Assembly: GCA_019914945.1 (NCBI GenBank)
Contig: JAAWWQ010000019.1
Span: 1 to 64,000 of the forward strand
DNA length: 64,000 nucleotides
Direction: 5' to 3'
From: Typha latifolia
Lineage: Eukaryota; Streptophyta; Magnoliopsida; Poales; Typhaceae
The translations under genes were made by a program, and so were the position numbers. Position 1 is the first letter of the stretch. Every line of letters begins with the position of its first letter. Below the pieces are notes generated by a model that searched no databases, was not told the DNA's origin, and worked only from the letters and a program-made list of their open reading frames with translations. Shown here one piece after another: positions 10,663-19,847 of this stretch.

Positions 10663-11853
10663 AGACTTTCGCTTCTCCCCACTTGAGCCTTGAGTGCGTT
10701 TAAAAGCCGCAATGCCCCCATGCGAGGGCCGTCCATCAACTTCTCATCGTCGCTCTCCGAACTTTGCTCTTGGGCTTGCACTGCATTGAGCGACTTCCGC
10801 TGTGGGCAATTCTTCACAAAATGTGGCCCTCCGCATAGGAAGCACCCTTCCTCGGGACTCTCTTCGACTTCACACCCTTTTGCCATGATCCCTTCTTTTC
10901 GCTTTGCATCACCTCTTTGCCTTTCGGCCTTTGGGGCTTTGCGTTGCTCATCGAAGGTTTCTTCTTCGGGTTTTCAAGGGCTGAATAATCCGTTGGGCGC
11001 TCTGCCGCAGCTTGGGCCGCCGCTAAGTCAGGAATATCCCGACGTCGCAACTCTGTTTGTGCCCAAGGCTTCAAGCCTTCCAAGAAGTGAAAAGGCTTGT
11101 CCTTCTTCGACATGGCCTGAATGTCCAACATGAGTGTCAAGAATTGCTTGACATATTCTCGAATCGACCCCGTTTGTGTGAGATGTCGCAAACTCCGCCT
11201 TGCGATGAACTCCACATTTTCAGGAAGGAACTGCACCTTCAACTCCCGTTTTAAATCTTCCCAAGTGTTGATGTTGCAGCGGCCACCTTGGATGTCCTCG
11301 TAACGAGTCCGCCACCATAGTTTGGCATCCCCGTCAAGGTACATCGTTGCGAAGGTGACTTTGTTTCTTCCAAGTCCGGTCGCACCACCCAAAAGTATTG
11401 CTCAACATCGAAAAGAAAGTTCTCCGACTCTTTGGCATCCCTTGCGCCCTTGTAGCAGCATGGTTCCGGCACTTTGACCCTTCCAGAATGTCCCTCTGCT
11501 TGTGCGGTGGGTTGCACAGTGCTCACCCTTGCGGAGAGGTCCGCTAGCTGCTCTTTGAGATGTTGGCCAGATTCCTTGCTGTTGTCTCGCAACGTTTCGA
11601 CCTCGTAGTCTATGTGTTGCTGATACTCCTCGATGCGATCCACCCTATCGCCGAGAGTGTATATTTGAGCAACATTGGCACTCAGTTACGAGATGCGTGC
11701 CTCCATGTTGTCAAGCCGCTCCCTGTTACTTCGATGCCTTTCAGAATCTCTCAAATGTGGCTCCGTAATCAGCACTGGCACTGCTGATCCTTTGCCCAAA
11801 TCTGCTGTATTTGCCGCTTGACTTGTCTCTCCGCCTTGCTTATGGCGCCCCAT
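10650..11853 (-). pseudogene. Gypsy-1 gag with CCHC zinc knuckle
   Basis: The likely start is the minus-strand ATG at 11853, 28 bp inside the PBS. An N-terminal coiled-coil-like stretch follows (SNRERLDNMEARIS, then a TAA), then EYQQHIDYEVETLRDNSKE. The retrotransposon gag core reads VTFATMYLDGDAKLWWRTRY and WEDLKRELKVQFLPENVEF on a second frame after a shift near 11380. The zinc knuckle CFLCGGPHFVKNCP lies near 10800-10840 in a third frame. It would form the particle and bind RNA. One stop and at least two shifts disable it. Confidence 0.82.
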
Positions 11854-11880
11854 TTGCAAGGATGTTGCTCTTGTTGACCC

Positions 11881-11892
11881 GCTTTGATACCA
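11881..11892 (-). promoter_or_regulatory. Gypsy-1 primer-binding site
   Basis: On the minus strand this reads TGGTATCAAAGC, one mismatch from the TGGTATCAGAGC complement of plant initiator-Met tRNA. It lies 28 bp before the gag ATG. No matching LTR sequence is seen outside it. Confidence 0.75.
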
Positions 11893-11974
11893 CTTTTAAT
11901 GACTCTTATACTTTGGAATGCTTTTAATGACTGTGTTAGGGTAAGCAATGCTTTTAATGACTCTTATACTTTGG
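11893..11974. repeat. Short direct repeats at the gypsy-1/copia junction
   Basis: GACTCTTATACTTTGGAA occurs twice (about 11901-11918 and 11959-11976) and AATGCTTTTAATGACT is also repeated. The copy at 11959 runs on into recognisable copia 3' sequence. These may be remains of the insertion site or replication slippage; no complete LTR can be fitted in this space. Confidence 0.5.
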
Positions 11975-12348
11975 AAATCCAAGTGGAGTATGGCAGGATA
12001 CTCTTAATAAGAGGTCACCTATGTGAGTGTGAAGTGGGCCGCTTCTATGAGATGACTAGGCTAAATCTCTAGAGCACTCAAAGAATTACCAGGCGCGTCA
12101 AGAGCCGAAATGGACACAACATATAGAACCGACTATGTTGAAAAGAGCTGTGTGCGTATTATTGTCTTGGTTTATACAAAAGCTGAACAGTTCAAGACAT
12201 CATATTCATTGGTTAGCTAATAAATCCGATAATACTTCACAATGGAAGGTTCAAAGCCAAAAGCTACCTATCCTGATGCGGTAACTTTTCGTTGTACTCA
12301 AGTGTGTATTTCATATGCATTTTCAGCCAATTCATTCATGTGGGGGAT
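11975..12348 (+). other. Copia 3' non-coding sequence, right part, with PPT
   Basis: Non-coding copia sequence that continues from 8228 once gypsy-1 is removed. It ends with the purine-rich TGTGGGGGAT directly before the 3' LTR (about 12339-12348), where plus-strand DNA synthesis would be primed. Confidence 0.6.
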
Positions 12349-12764
12349 TGTTGGCGAAATGGTGCATCCATTCGATGACCTTTTGCATCTTTTCATCGAG
12401 CCTGTTTAATTCTACAAATAGGCTGTACGTCTGTATAATTTAATATAGAAATGTGGTTCATTCCTTCTAGAGTCGAGTCTTAAGTTTGAGTCTGCATTTG
12501 AGAGTGAGCACAGCACGGTTTAGGTTTAACAAGGCATTCGAAAGTTCCTTCCTTTTGAGTACAAGGCAGTCGTTATATCCCGGGAGACCAACGTCCATGC
12601 TCCAGAAGCAATTAGTGTAGGGCGAATTGGTTTTAAGGAGATATTGTTCAACACTAGACTTGGCTATTCAGAATTTTATATTCTGTAATCTGTAAGTTTA
12701 TTTAATTTATTTATTTTGATCAGATTTTTTGTGACTCTTTGGAATCAGATTGTTACCGCCAATA
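12349..12764 (+). repeat. Copia 3' LTR
   Basis: It starts TGTTGGCGAAATGG and ends ACCGCCAATA (expected CCAACA). At 416 bp it aligns along its length with the 5' LTR at 989-1394. GTTTC follows immediately (12765-12769). Many differences between the two LTRs suggest an old insertion (inference). Confidence 0.85.
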
Positions 12765-13390
12765 GTTTCTTTATGGGCAAGAAAGAAGTTAAGCAAGCAT
12801 TGAATTCTTCAGAACCAGTCTATCCTACATATGCCAAGGAAGTCTCATCTCTGGAAGAAAGCCATGCTCGACGCCCAGAAATAGAAGGACTTCTACCTCA
12901 ATTTGATAATGTGTTTCCTGCAGAATTACCAAAGGGGCTACCGCAAGTTAGCTACGATCCAGGAGATTTAGTTTGGATACACTCGAGGAAAGAAAGATTT
13001 ATAAGCAAGAGAAAATCCAAACTCATGCCCCGAGCTGAAGGACCTTTTTAGGTGTTGGAAAAGGTAAATGAGAATGCTTACAAGATTCAATTACCAGGGG
13101 AATACAATATATCTACAACTTTCAATTTGAGAGATTTAACTCCATATTTCGACGATGATGACTTTTTGGATTTGAGGACAAATCCAAATCTACCCTGGGA
13201 AGATGATGTGCCTCATGTCAGGTCGTTGGCTCCTAGTTTTCGGCCAATTAGTCATTCTAAGTCCAAGGCTTTGCAAACTACTCTTGAGCAACTCTTTGTA
13301 GAGAAAATAGGTTGTATAGAAAACTCGGCAAAGAATGAAGAGGAGATCAAGCCTAAAGGGACCACTTTGCTCATTTGTGAGAGTAACTAA
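12765..13390 (+). pseudogene. Gypsy-3 pol remnant: protease-RT linker fused to integrase C-terminus
   Basis: The frame opens with the segment before RT (FFMGKKEVKQAL, then LPQFDNVFPAELPKGLPQ). It changes without a shift into the integrase C-terminal GPY/F-type module (DPGDLVWIHSRKERF, KSKLMPRAEGPF, stop, VLEKVNENAYKIQLPGEY, TFNLRDLTPYFDDDD) and ends at 13388-13390. RT, RNase H and the integrase core are absent, an internal deletion of about 2.5-3 kb judged by normal gypsy pol length. The left target-site duplication of the copia lies within this reading frame, so gypsy-3 is the older host. Confidence 0.8.
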
Positions 13391-13619
13391 CTTGGGTTAC
13401 ATTTGTGCATGATTCAGCCCATTTTAGGACCAGAAAAATACGGATCAAGTTTCCATTTTTCGTTCATGTTTTAGTGTCTTTTCAGTTCCTTTAACTTAGT
13501 AAGTGTGCTGGCCATTTTTCTTTTGGGTAGTGTAATCTGTTTGGCTTTGAAAAGGCTTGTTTTGGAAGTGGAATAGACATGAAATGAGTTCAGAATTTCT
13601 CTTGCTTAAAGAGTAAGAA
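13391..13619. other. Non-coding sequence after gypsy-3 pol
   Basis: A/T-rich sequence without recognisable frames, probably gypsy-3 3' untranslated sequence. I could not place a PPT or LTR start with confidence. Confidence 0.35.
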
Positions 13620-13807
13620 ATTCTTACTAAACCTTGGTTTATTAAGAATTTATCAATTCTCACTAAACCTTGGTTTATTAAGAATTTATCAATTCTCACT
13701 AAACCTTGGTTTAGTAAGAATTTATCAATTCTCACTAAACCTTGGTTTAGTAAGAATTTATCAATTCTCACTAAACCTTGGTTTAGTAAGAATTTATCAA
13801 TTCTCAT
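13620..13807. repeat. 36-bp minisatellite with a palindromic core
   Basis: Five tandem 36-bp units (starts about 13620, 13656, 13692, 13728 and 13764) plus 8 bp. Each unit holds ACTAAACCTTGGTTTAGT or a one-base variant, an 18-bp hairpin-capable palindrome. Because 36 is divisible by three, the minus strand stays open as a 12-residue repeat (RIDKFLLNQGLV); I read this as a by-product. Units 1-2 carry ATTAAG where units 3-5 carry AGTAAG. Confidence 0.9.
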
Positions 13808-14639
13808 CAGTCACCTGAGACTTCTTGAGTGTAGCTAATTACCCTAACAGAATTTGTTTGTGGCATTCCAAACTTATCAAACAAAGACTTAGTTCTTGCG
13901 ATTGGAGCTTGTGAAGGCTCATCAGGTGCTATGCCGAAGAGTAGCCAAGGAAGTTGCTTTAGTTCTTACCATAGGCAGAAAGGGCCTACAACACTACCGA
14001 CCACTCAACCATAGGCACCACACCGTTTGGGGAGGGCTCCTCCTACCTTGGCCTCCTATGCACTGACCAGATGGATGCAATGCACAGACATCGAGAAAAA
14101 CCCTAGGGATCGGGATGCTCAAATGTGATGGCTGAAGCCCAACTTGGCACCACCATAAAACCGGATAAAGCAGATCTACAACTGGCGACACCAGGATCGA
14201 ACATTCACAGTAGGAGATTGGGCCTCCATAAAACTCTAACCCTACCGTCAAACCTCGGTTCAACCCATCTTGAACCAAAAGGTGGCAGATACGTACTTTG
14301 CAATATACCAAGTGAGGTGGCCTACCAACTTGGTCTTCCAGCTTTGTGTGCCTGAGTTTCAGACAAGACAGCTGTTGCGGCCAACATACCCTATCCAGCC
14401 GCACAACCCATATCACTTTGGATTCTGGCCAAGAAAAGGATTTAGATAGATGGAAGATTGATTATACAAGTACAAGTGGAGTGATCCAACGAACCAATGG
14501 GAGATTTGATACGGGAGTTCGAGTTGATGCAGCTTCCAAGACTTCTCGCCTTGAGTATATGGTGGCCAAAAGCATGGTGGAATAATATGATCCAAATCTG
14601 ATCATGGGGACATTGGGCTTGATTGGCCAAGTTTACTTT
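13808..14639. other. Unassigned sequence
   Basis: About 830 bp with only short open frames on both strands and no domain that I recognise. It may be part of an old LTR or untranslated leader. Nothing supports a host gene. Confidence 0.3.
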
Positions 14640-14830
14640 ATCTTTTTAATTAATTCATGATGTAAGCTCTTAAAAACAAGTCTACTTAAGTCATGTAAGC
14701 ACTTGAGACAAGTCCAATCAACTCATATAAATCCTTAAGGCAAGTCTAATTAAATCCAATAGTAAGCCATTAAGACAAATCCAATTAAGTCTTGTAAGCC
14801 TTTAAGGCAAATGCGAATTTGAGTAGTGTC
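14640..14830. repeat. Degenerate short tandem repeats
   Basis: Four to five loose copies of a unit of roughly 38 bp built around TAAGC-CTTAAGACAAGTC-CAAT, for example near 14663, 14697, 14736, 14767 and 14796. Spacing and sequence vary. A TATA-like element follows directly, so the repeats may belong to the upstream part of an LTR promoter (inference). Confidence 0.55.
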
Positions 14831-14838
14831 TATATATA
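14831..14838 (+). promoter_or_regulatory. TATA-like element
   Basis: TATATATA in the context TGTCTATATATAGAGAGG lies just after the degenerate repeats. It would fit an LTR core promoter, but neither LTR end could be fixed around it. Confidence 0.35.
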
Positions 14839-15142
14839 GAGAGGTTGGGCTGCTTTGTCTGATAATCCAAGCAGTTAGAAATTATTTTAGCCTTGATATT
14901 ATCTTAGGAGTAAGAGTAAGATTACATAGGAGTGGAAATAAATTAATTTCCCTTCATCACCACCATTGCCCATCATCTTCCTCACCATCACCACAACTAT
15001 CATCTCTCCTTCCACCCTCTCCATCTACCCTCATTCACCTAAATTGAAGCCTACACTCCCTTGTTGCTGATCGACTCTAGTCGGTGCGTAACAACTGGTA
15101 TGGCAAGAGGGCGTGAATACAAGTCGAGCCCACAATTGCATG

Positions 15143-15267
15143 CTATAGTTGGACTAAGCCAAAAACGTGGAGTGAGATGAATGAGGCGACATGGGAGCTC
15201 AAGATGTATTGTGGATGTTTTTCCTGACTTTTCACCGTGAGGGCAAGGTGAGAGAAGCATGCTATGC
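15143..15267 (+). pseudogene. Possible gypsy chromodomain tail and PPT
   Basis: A plus-strand frame reads a segment ending EATWELK, then after a shift a DVL...FFLTFHREGKVR-like tail. This resembles the end of the G element pol at 47270-47350 (TTWEFETDILERFPNF). The following purine run (AAGGTGAGAGAAGC) and a TGATATGAACC start at 15268 parallel the G element PPT and LTR start. It may be the truncated 3' end of a G-related element, cut after about 25 bp of LTR. The call rests on short similarity. Confidence 0.35.
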
Positions 15268-15289
15268 TGATATGAACCAAAACGGCCCT

Positions 15290-15529
15290 AAAGTATCATC
15301 CCCGGGTCTAGGAGCGGTTTTGATGCAGGAAGACCTATCACATATTCAAGGCTCTATTGGAGAGATTGTGCCATCTCAGCACCTATGAGTGCGAGATGTT
15401 ATCTGTGGTTCATGCAATTGAGAAGTGGAGATCTTATCTACTTGGGCGCCGCTTCATTGTGCACAGTGATCAGTAGTCACTACCATACCTCCTAACAAAT
15501 CCATACTCCAGCACAGCAAAAATGCTTAG
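15290..15529 (+). pseudogene. Gypsy-2 RNase H, left half
   Basis: A GLGAVLMQED start is followed, after a shift, by TYECEMLSVVHAIEKWRSYL, LGRRFIVHSDQ and a stop, then SLPYLLTN. These are the central blocks of gypsy RNase H. The frame breaks at 15529 within the segment preceding the LAKLLGY motif. That motif appears at 48142 onward, right after the 3' LTR of element G. The CTTAG at 15525-15529 and GTTAG at 48137-48141 are the presumed target-site duplication. Confidence 0.75.
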
Positions 15530-15804
15530 TGATACACCTTGTTAGACTCTTTTATTATTGCATTAGTTGTATATTTTTATTAAAATTAAATTCGTGTAGG
15601 TCGCGTTCGAACGCGGAAGGGTCGCGTTTGAATGCCCTTGCGAACGCTTGCATTAGGTTCGCAAAAACAGAGATCGCAAAATGTGCGTTGGAACATGGTC
15701 GGGCGCGTTCGAACGCATGCATCGCATTTGCACATACAGAGAACGCCTTTTGTGCGTTCGAACATGATCGACGGGATTCCACTGGGATTAGGGTTAGTTA
15801 TTGT

Positions 15805-16068
15805 TTCTAATCAGTAATTGGGCCCAAGAATAAATTTGCATTTAATGAATTTATTTACATCTGTATTAAAATACTTGTCCTCATTCAAAAATTTTCAAGA
15901 GTTTCTTATGTTGTTTTCATTGAAAAATAATGGATTTCTCTCCATACCATTTCAATTATGAGAATTGAAACAAATTAAAATTCTCAATTCTCTACGATGT
16001 CTAGGAGATAGAATATGTTCAGGAACAAGGAAATCATAATAATTTGTATTTCCATTTACAACCATATA
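15805..16068. other. Extra segment in the G 5' LTR, absent from the 3' LTR
   Basis: In the 3' LTR the sequence passes from GTTATTGTTATTA directly to AGGCTTGTTGG. Here about 265 bp of A/T-rich sequence separates the two. It has no recognisable frame. I could not find convincing terminal inverted repeats or a target-site duplication, so an insertion here and a deletion in the other LTR are both possible. Confidence 0.6.
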
Positions 16069-16090
16069 TTAGGGCTTGTTGGCTAGCCTC

Positions 16091-16097
16091 TATAAAG
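16091..16097 (+). promoter_or_regulatory. TATA box of the G 5' LTR
   Basis: TATAAAG, followed by a conserved GTGGATGGCAGCC stretch, is kept in the 3' LTR at 47637-47643. The position in the second half of the LTR fits the element promoter. Confidence 0.6.
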
Positions 16098-16600
16098 CTG
16101 TGGATGGCAGCCAAATTTATTATGCTATTGGATTATTGATTTTTGCCTCCTATCTTTTCTCTAGTCTGTCTATCCTAATCTCCCTCCTCCCTCTTCACCA
16201 ACCTACCACCTCTACCATTGGCAAGGTCTCTCCTAACTTCTAATCTCCCTCGTCTATCAAGTCCTCCCTCTTCTTTGGGATCTCGACCACTTCTTCCCCT
16301 TCGTCTTTATCCCTTAAACAACAACACCCATCCACCCTCATCTCCATTATCATCCATAACCCCAACTTCCACTCCACCCATCACCACCACCATCATCTGC
16401 AATATATTGTATTTTCGTCCCAATTGCAGTTCAAATATGCAAAAGAAAAAAATGTAGATCAGGGAGTTATGGATCGATTCCATTTCGTTTCGTAATTTTC
16501 TGACTATGGGAGAATATTTGGTGAATATTTTCTCTTAGTTGCGCGGAGTGCTTGCTGTAATAAATTCAGATCTTAAAGGAATTGTTCAGTGACTTATCAT

Positions 16601-16616
16601 TAGTATCAGAGTCAGG
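16601..16616 (+). promoter_or_regulatory. Element G primer-binding site
   Basis: TAGTATCAGAGTCAGG, two mismatches from TGGTATCAGAGCCAGG, starts 2 bp after the LTR. It would pair with initiator-Met tRNA to prime minus-strand DNA. Confidence 0.75.
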
Positions 16617-16636
16617 CGAACCTCAGACCTCCATTA

Positions 16637-17945
16637 ATGGTGGAAACAAGGAAGATGACATCAATAAAGAGACTAATGGTGAGCACACCGACGAGGGAAG
16701 ACTCAATCCACGATAACCTTAACCGCGAGGCTGATTTCTTTGGAGCGAGCACGGCAAGACTGAGTCAACCAATGTCCATGAGTGTGTACATGGGCTTGGC
16801 GGATGAACTTAGGGGCATGTTCTAAATATTGCTACATAAATTTGACGCAAAGCAGAAAAATCATAATGCTTTAAAGGAATATGTCATAAACAGACCGACT
16901 TCATCATCTCCTCGAGACGATCGGTGCCTCAAGAAGGACCAGCGATGGGATCACACCGAACCGATACCCCACAGGTCCAAGTGCGACATGTTAGTATCAA
17001 TAATCCTCTCTTACCTATGCCTACACATTATCCCCCACCTCCGTTATAAAACCCAACACTGGCGGTGGTAGAACTCGAGAGGCGAGCGGCACTAGCGCGC
17101 TTCGTTGATGAGGAGGATTGGCACTTTGAGGATGAGTTGATGGACGGCTCGAGGATTTAGAGAAGGAGATTAACATGCACAAAGGTTCAGACCTGAACCA
17201 AGGATCTTTTGTGAACCCGACAATGCTATTCGGGAGAGAACTGCACGCTTGGACTTTCTAAAATTCCAAGGCAGTGATCCAATGGATTGGGTGTTTCAAG
17301 TTGAACAATACTTTGATTGTCAAGGGACAGCGGAGGACACAAAAGTCTATATGGCAAGATTTCACCTCCAAGGAATGGCATTGCATTGGAATAGATCCAT
17401 TATTCGTGGTGGAGGATTTACCGGCTGGGCTGAATTTTGTTGGAGGATGAAACACATATTTGGGACAACAGATTATGAATTTTTTGCTATCACATTAAGC
17501 AAGATGGTTCAGAGGACGACTGTATTGGAGTACCAAACTGAATTTTAAAGAGTTAGTAATCGATGTGACCCACCTTTGGCCTGAACCGACATAGATGAGC
17601 ACATTTATTTCAGGGCTGCGGGATGAGATAAAGGCAGATGTTCGTGCTTTATTTCCTACCACTCTTGAGGAAGCCTTTGAGAAGGCCGTGAGAATGGAGC
17701 AAAAACAAGTTGGAGCAACCGAGATGGGCGGTTTGCGCCTAGAACGCCGGCTGGAAATTCTGCAGGTTCAAAGACAGCAGAGCGGCTATTAGTACTAGAA
17801 CACGACCACTTTTGAGACCTTCTGATGTTAGAGGAGGAACAAGTCTCCCCATTCGAACTCTCACCTGCCTAGGTGGGGGAGCGAAGAGCGAAAGACCTTT
17901 GGTTTCGATGCGATGAACATTTCACCCCCAGTCATCGGTGTTCTG
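16637..17945 (+). pseudogene. Element G gag with degenerate zinc knuckle
   Basis: ATG at 16637 begins 20 bp after the PBS. Pieces in different frames give a short N-terminus (16637-16825), then the gag core RTARLDFLKFQGSDPMDWVF, VEQYFDCQGTAEDTKVYMAR and LQGMALHWNRSIIRGGG (17240-17548), a stop at 17546-17548, and STFISGLRDEIKADVRALFP with EKAVRMEQKQVG (17595-17720). A knuckle-like WFRCDEHFTPSHRC at about 17900-17941 has the first Cys replaced by Trp. The same gag type, with different stops, is present in element E. It would form particles; multiple stops prevent this. Confidence 0.8.
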
Positions 17946-18571
17946 AACCAATCAGGAGTGTGATGCTCATCGACGATCTTGAGGAGGACGATGAGGTTGT
18001 TGGTTATTGAGAGTGTTCACAGGAGGTCCATGGGGAGGCCGTTGAGGAGGGCACAAAGTAAGATATCTAAGCTGAAATATCGATGCATGTATATTTAGGT
18101 ACTTCAACGCCGATGACATTGAGGGAAGATAGACTCGTTAGAAAACATTGTGTGCAAGGAGATTCGGCTTGGATGCTGAACCAACCATGGGGTTTGATGT
18201 TGCAATTGGAGACGGCATGAAAGCTTAAGGTGGAGAGATTGTCTTGCCGGGTCGGTATACGGGTGCAAGGACACGACATCATTGTGGACCTGTATTCGTT
18301 AGCGCTACGAGGAGCGGACATTGTCCTTGTTGCTCAGTGGTTACAGAGTTTGGAACAAGTCACATTTGTTTTTCAAAACATGTGGATGAAATTTAAGCAA
18401 GGAAACAAATATGTGCGGCTTGATGGCGTTCGTTCTCTGTCGATTCCTGCGATGCAGCCGATGGTGGGGCTGCCTTGTGTGAGTGAGTCTCAAATGAGTC
18501 CAAATACTATCATAGAGTCTCAAATGAGTCTCACAACTGAACAGCGGATGTACACAAAACTGCATTTCTAA
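17946..18571 (+). pseudogene. Element G protease remnant and protease-RT linker
   Basis: After EEDDEVV the expected D-T/S-G active-site segment is not readable, so most of the protease appears lost. The frame 18230-18571 then reads VGIRVQGHDIIVDLYSLALR, GADIVLVAQWLQSLEQVTF and [18 protein letters not shown], the conserved linker upstream of RT. GADIVL starts at about 18313. This linker is the ancestral source of the left end of every array unit: its GGACATTGTCCTT (18316) corresponds to GGACACTGTCCTTAG at each unit junction. It jumps at about 18530 into the RT segment ending at 18661. Confidence 0.75.
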
Positions 18572-18960
18572 TGCCGGACGGACATTACCAGTTCCGAGTG
18601 ATGCCTTTTGGTCTTGTCAATGCTCCAGCTAGTTCTAAAGGCCTCATGAATGATATTTTTCGGACACTGTCCTTAGCACTCAGTGGTTGCAGAGTTGGGA
18701 CCCATCACTTTTGATTTCCTTGCTTAAATCAGTGGTTACAAGTTTGGAACCCGTCACATTTGATTCGGAGTATGTGGACGAAATTTAAGCAAGGAAACAA
18801 AAATGTGAGGCTTGATGGCGTTCGTTCTCTGCAGATTCCTACGATGCAGCTGATATTGGGGCTGCCTTGTGCGAAGGAGTCTCAAATGACTACAGATACT
18901 ACCATAGAGTAGTCCAATTTATTAGACAAATTTGTTGGACTGTTTGAGGAACTGAACGAG

Positions 18961-19347
18961 TTGCCACCAAGGAGAACTGCGGGCCATCGCATAGAGATTG
19001 TGTCCAGGGCAACACCGGCGAATGTGAGGCCATATCGGTATCCACATATGCGAAAGGAAGTTATTTCTAAGATGGTAGCCGAGATGTTGGACCAAGGCCT
19101 CCTACAACCAAGTAATAGCTCTTATTCATCGCTATTGCTATTGGTGCGAAAAGACGGGACATGGTGTTTCTGTGTCGATTACTGGGCACTAAATGCTATC
19201 ACCATTAAGGATCGGTATCCCATTCCGGGCATAGTAAAGCTGTTGGATGAGCTTGCAGGGGTGACCATATTCAGCAAGCTTGACATGAGGACCGGGTATC
19301 ATCAAATTAGAGTTCACCCAGCGGATTTGCACAAAACTGCATTTTGA
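18961..19347 (+). pseudogene. Best-preserved RT fragment of an array unit
   Basis: An open frame of 129 codons covers [40 protein letters not shown], a [20 protein letters not shown] block and [20 protein letters not shown], then a stop after HKTAF. These are the RT fingers and first palm segment, with the Asp of LDMR that pairs with YxDD in an active enzyme. The unit continues to 19438 as [20 protein letters not shown] and then joins the next unit. It cannot be active because the YxDD half is absent. Confidence 0.85.
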
Positions 19348-19438
19348 ACTCCGAACGGGCATTACGATTTTCGAATGATGCCTTTTGGTCTTACCAAAGC
19401 TCCAGCTAGTTTTCAAGGCCTCATGAATGATATTTTTC

Positions 19439-19847
19439 GGACACTGTCCTTAGCACTCAATGGTTGCAGAGTTGGGACCCGTCACTTTTGATTTCTCGAG
19501 CATATGGATGAAACTTAAGCAAGGAAGCAAAGATGTGCGGCTTGATGGCGTTTGTTCCCTTCTGATTCTTGCGATACAGCCGATGGTGGGACTGCCTTGT
19601 GCGAGTGAGCATCAAATGTGTCCAAATACTACCATAAATGTGTCTAATTTATTAGACAAATTTGCTTGACAGTTTGAGGAATCGATTGAGTTGCCACAAA
19701 GGAGAACGGTAGACTATCGCATAGAGATTGTGCCCGGGGCTACACCGGTGAATTTGAGACCATATCGGTATCCACATGTCCAAAAGAAAGTTATTTCCAA
19801 GATGGTAGCCAAGATGTTAGACCAAGGCCTCAAGCATGATATATTTC
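19439..19847 (+). repeat. Array unit with a deleted RT core
   Basis: This 409-bp unit passes from DQGLK directly into the NDIF junction ([10 protein letters not shown]), losing about 310 bp of RT. It keeps the linker and the RIEIVPGATPVNLRPYRYPH segment and shows that array units decay separately. Confidence 0.75.

Larger units (their letters stand above)
8229..11892 (-). mobile_element. Gypsy-1: truncated Ty3-gypsy inside the copia 3' region
   Basis: On the minus strand the order is PBS (11881-11892), gag, zinc knuckle, protease, RT, RNase H and integrase, which is the Ty3-gypsy order. The element ends abruptly inside the integrase core at about 8229, directly after the TERLN segment. No LTR is recognisable beyond the PBS. 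It is therefore truncated at both ends and lacks the integrase C-terminus and both LTRs. Frames are more complete than in most gypsies of this window, suggesting a younger age (inference). Lineage: chromovirus-like by its pol sequence, not assigned further. Confidence 0.8.
989..12764 (+). mobile_element. Ty1-copia LTR retrotransposon with nested inserts
   Basis: The element has two related LTRs (989-1394 and 12349-12764), gag, aspartic protease, integrase, RT and RNase H in the copia order, and a purine-rich tract (TGTGGGGGAT) just before the 3' LTR. GTTTC lies immediately outside both ends (984-988 and 12765-12769), a 5-bp target-site duplication. Two later insertions enlarge it from an expected 5 kb or so: an LTR-like unit inside gag (1776-4515) and a minus-strand gypsy in the 3' non-coding part (8229-11892). 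Frameshifts and stops leave no complete polyprotein, so it is non-autonomous. The right flank is gypsy-3 coding sequence, so the copia landed in an older gypsy. Confidence 0.85.
15530..16599 (+). repeat. Element G 5' LTR
   Basis: It begins TGATACACCTTGTTAG and ends GACTTATCA, and aligns with the 3' LTR at 47379-48136. It carries GCGTTCGAACGC at 15603-15614 and 15705-15716, and GCGTTCGAAC at 15754-15763. A TATAAAG lies at 16091-16097. The downstream third is C/T-rich. It is about 310 bp longer than the 3' LTR, mostly because of a segment at 15805-16068. Confidence 0.85.

Noticed and set aside
13496..13807. 103-codon frame with a 12-residue repeat
   Set aside because: A by-product of the 36-bp minisatellite period; no other support for a protein.
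14125..14585. Short frames upstream of gypsy-2 as possible exons
   Set aside because: No recognisable domain, no convincing splice sites, and retroelement sequence on both sides.
15603..15763. GTTCGAAC words as RNA polymerase III B boxes or tRNA genes
   Set aside because: No A box, no cloverleaf, and the words lack the final C expected of a B box; they lie in an LTR with a TATA box.
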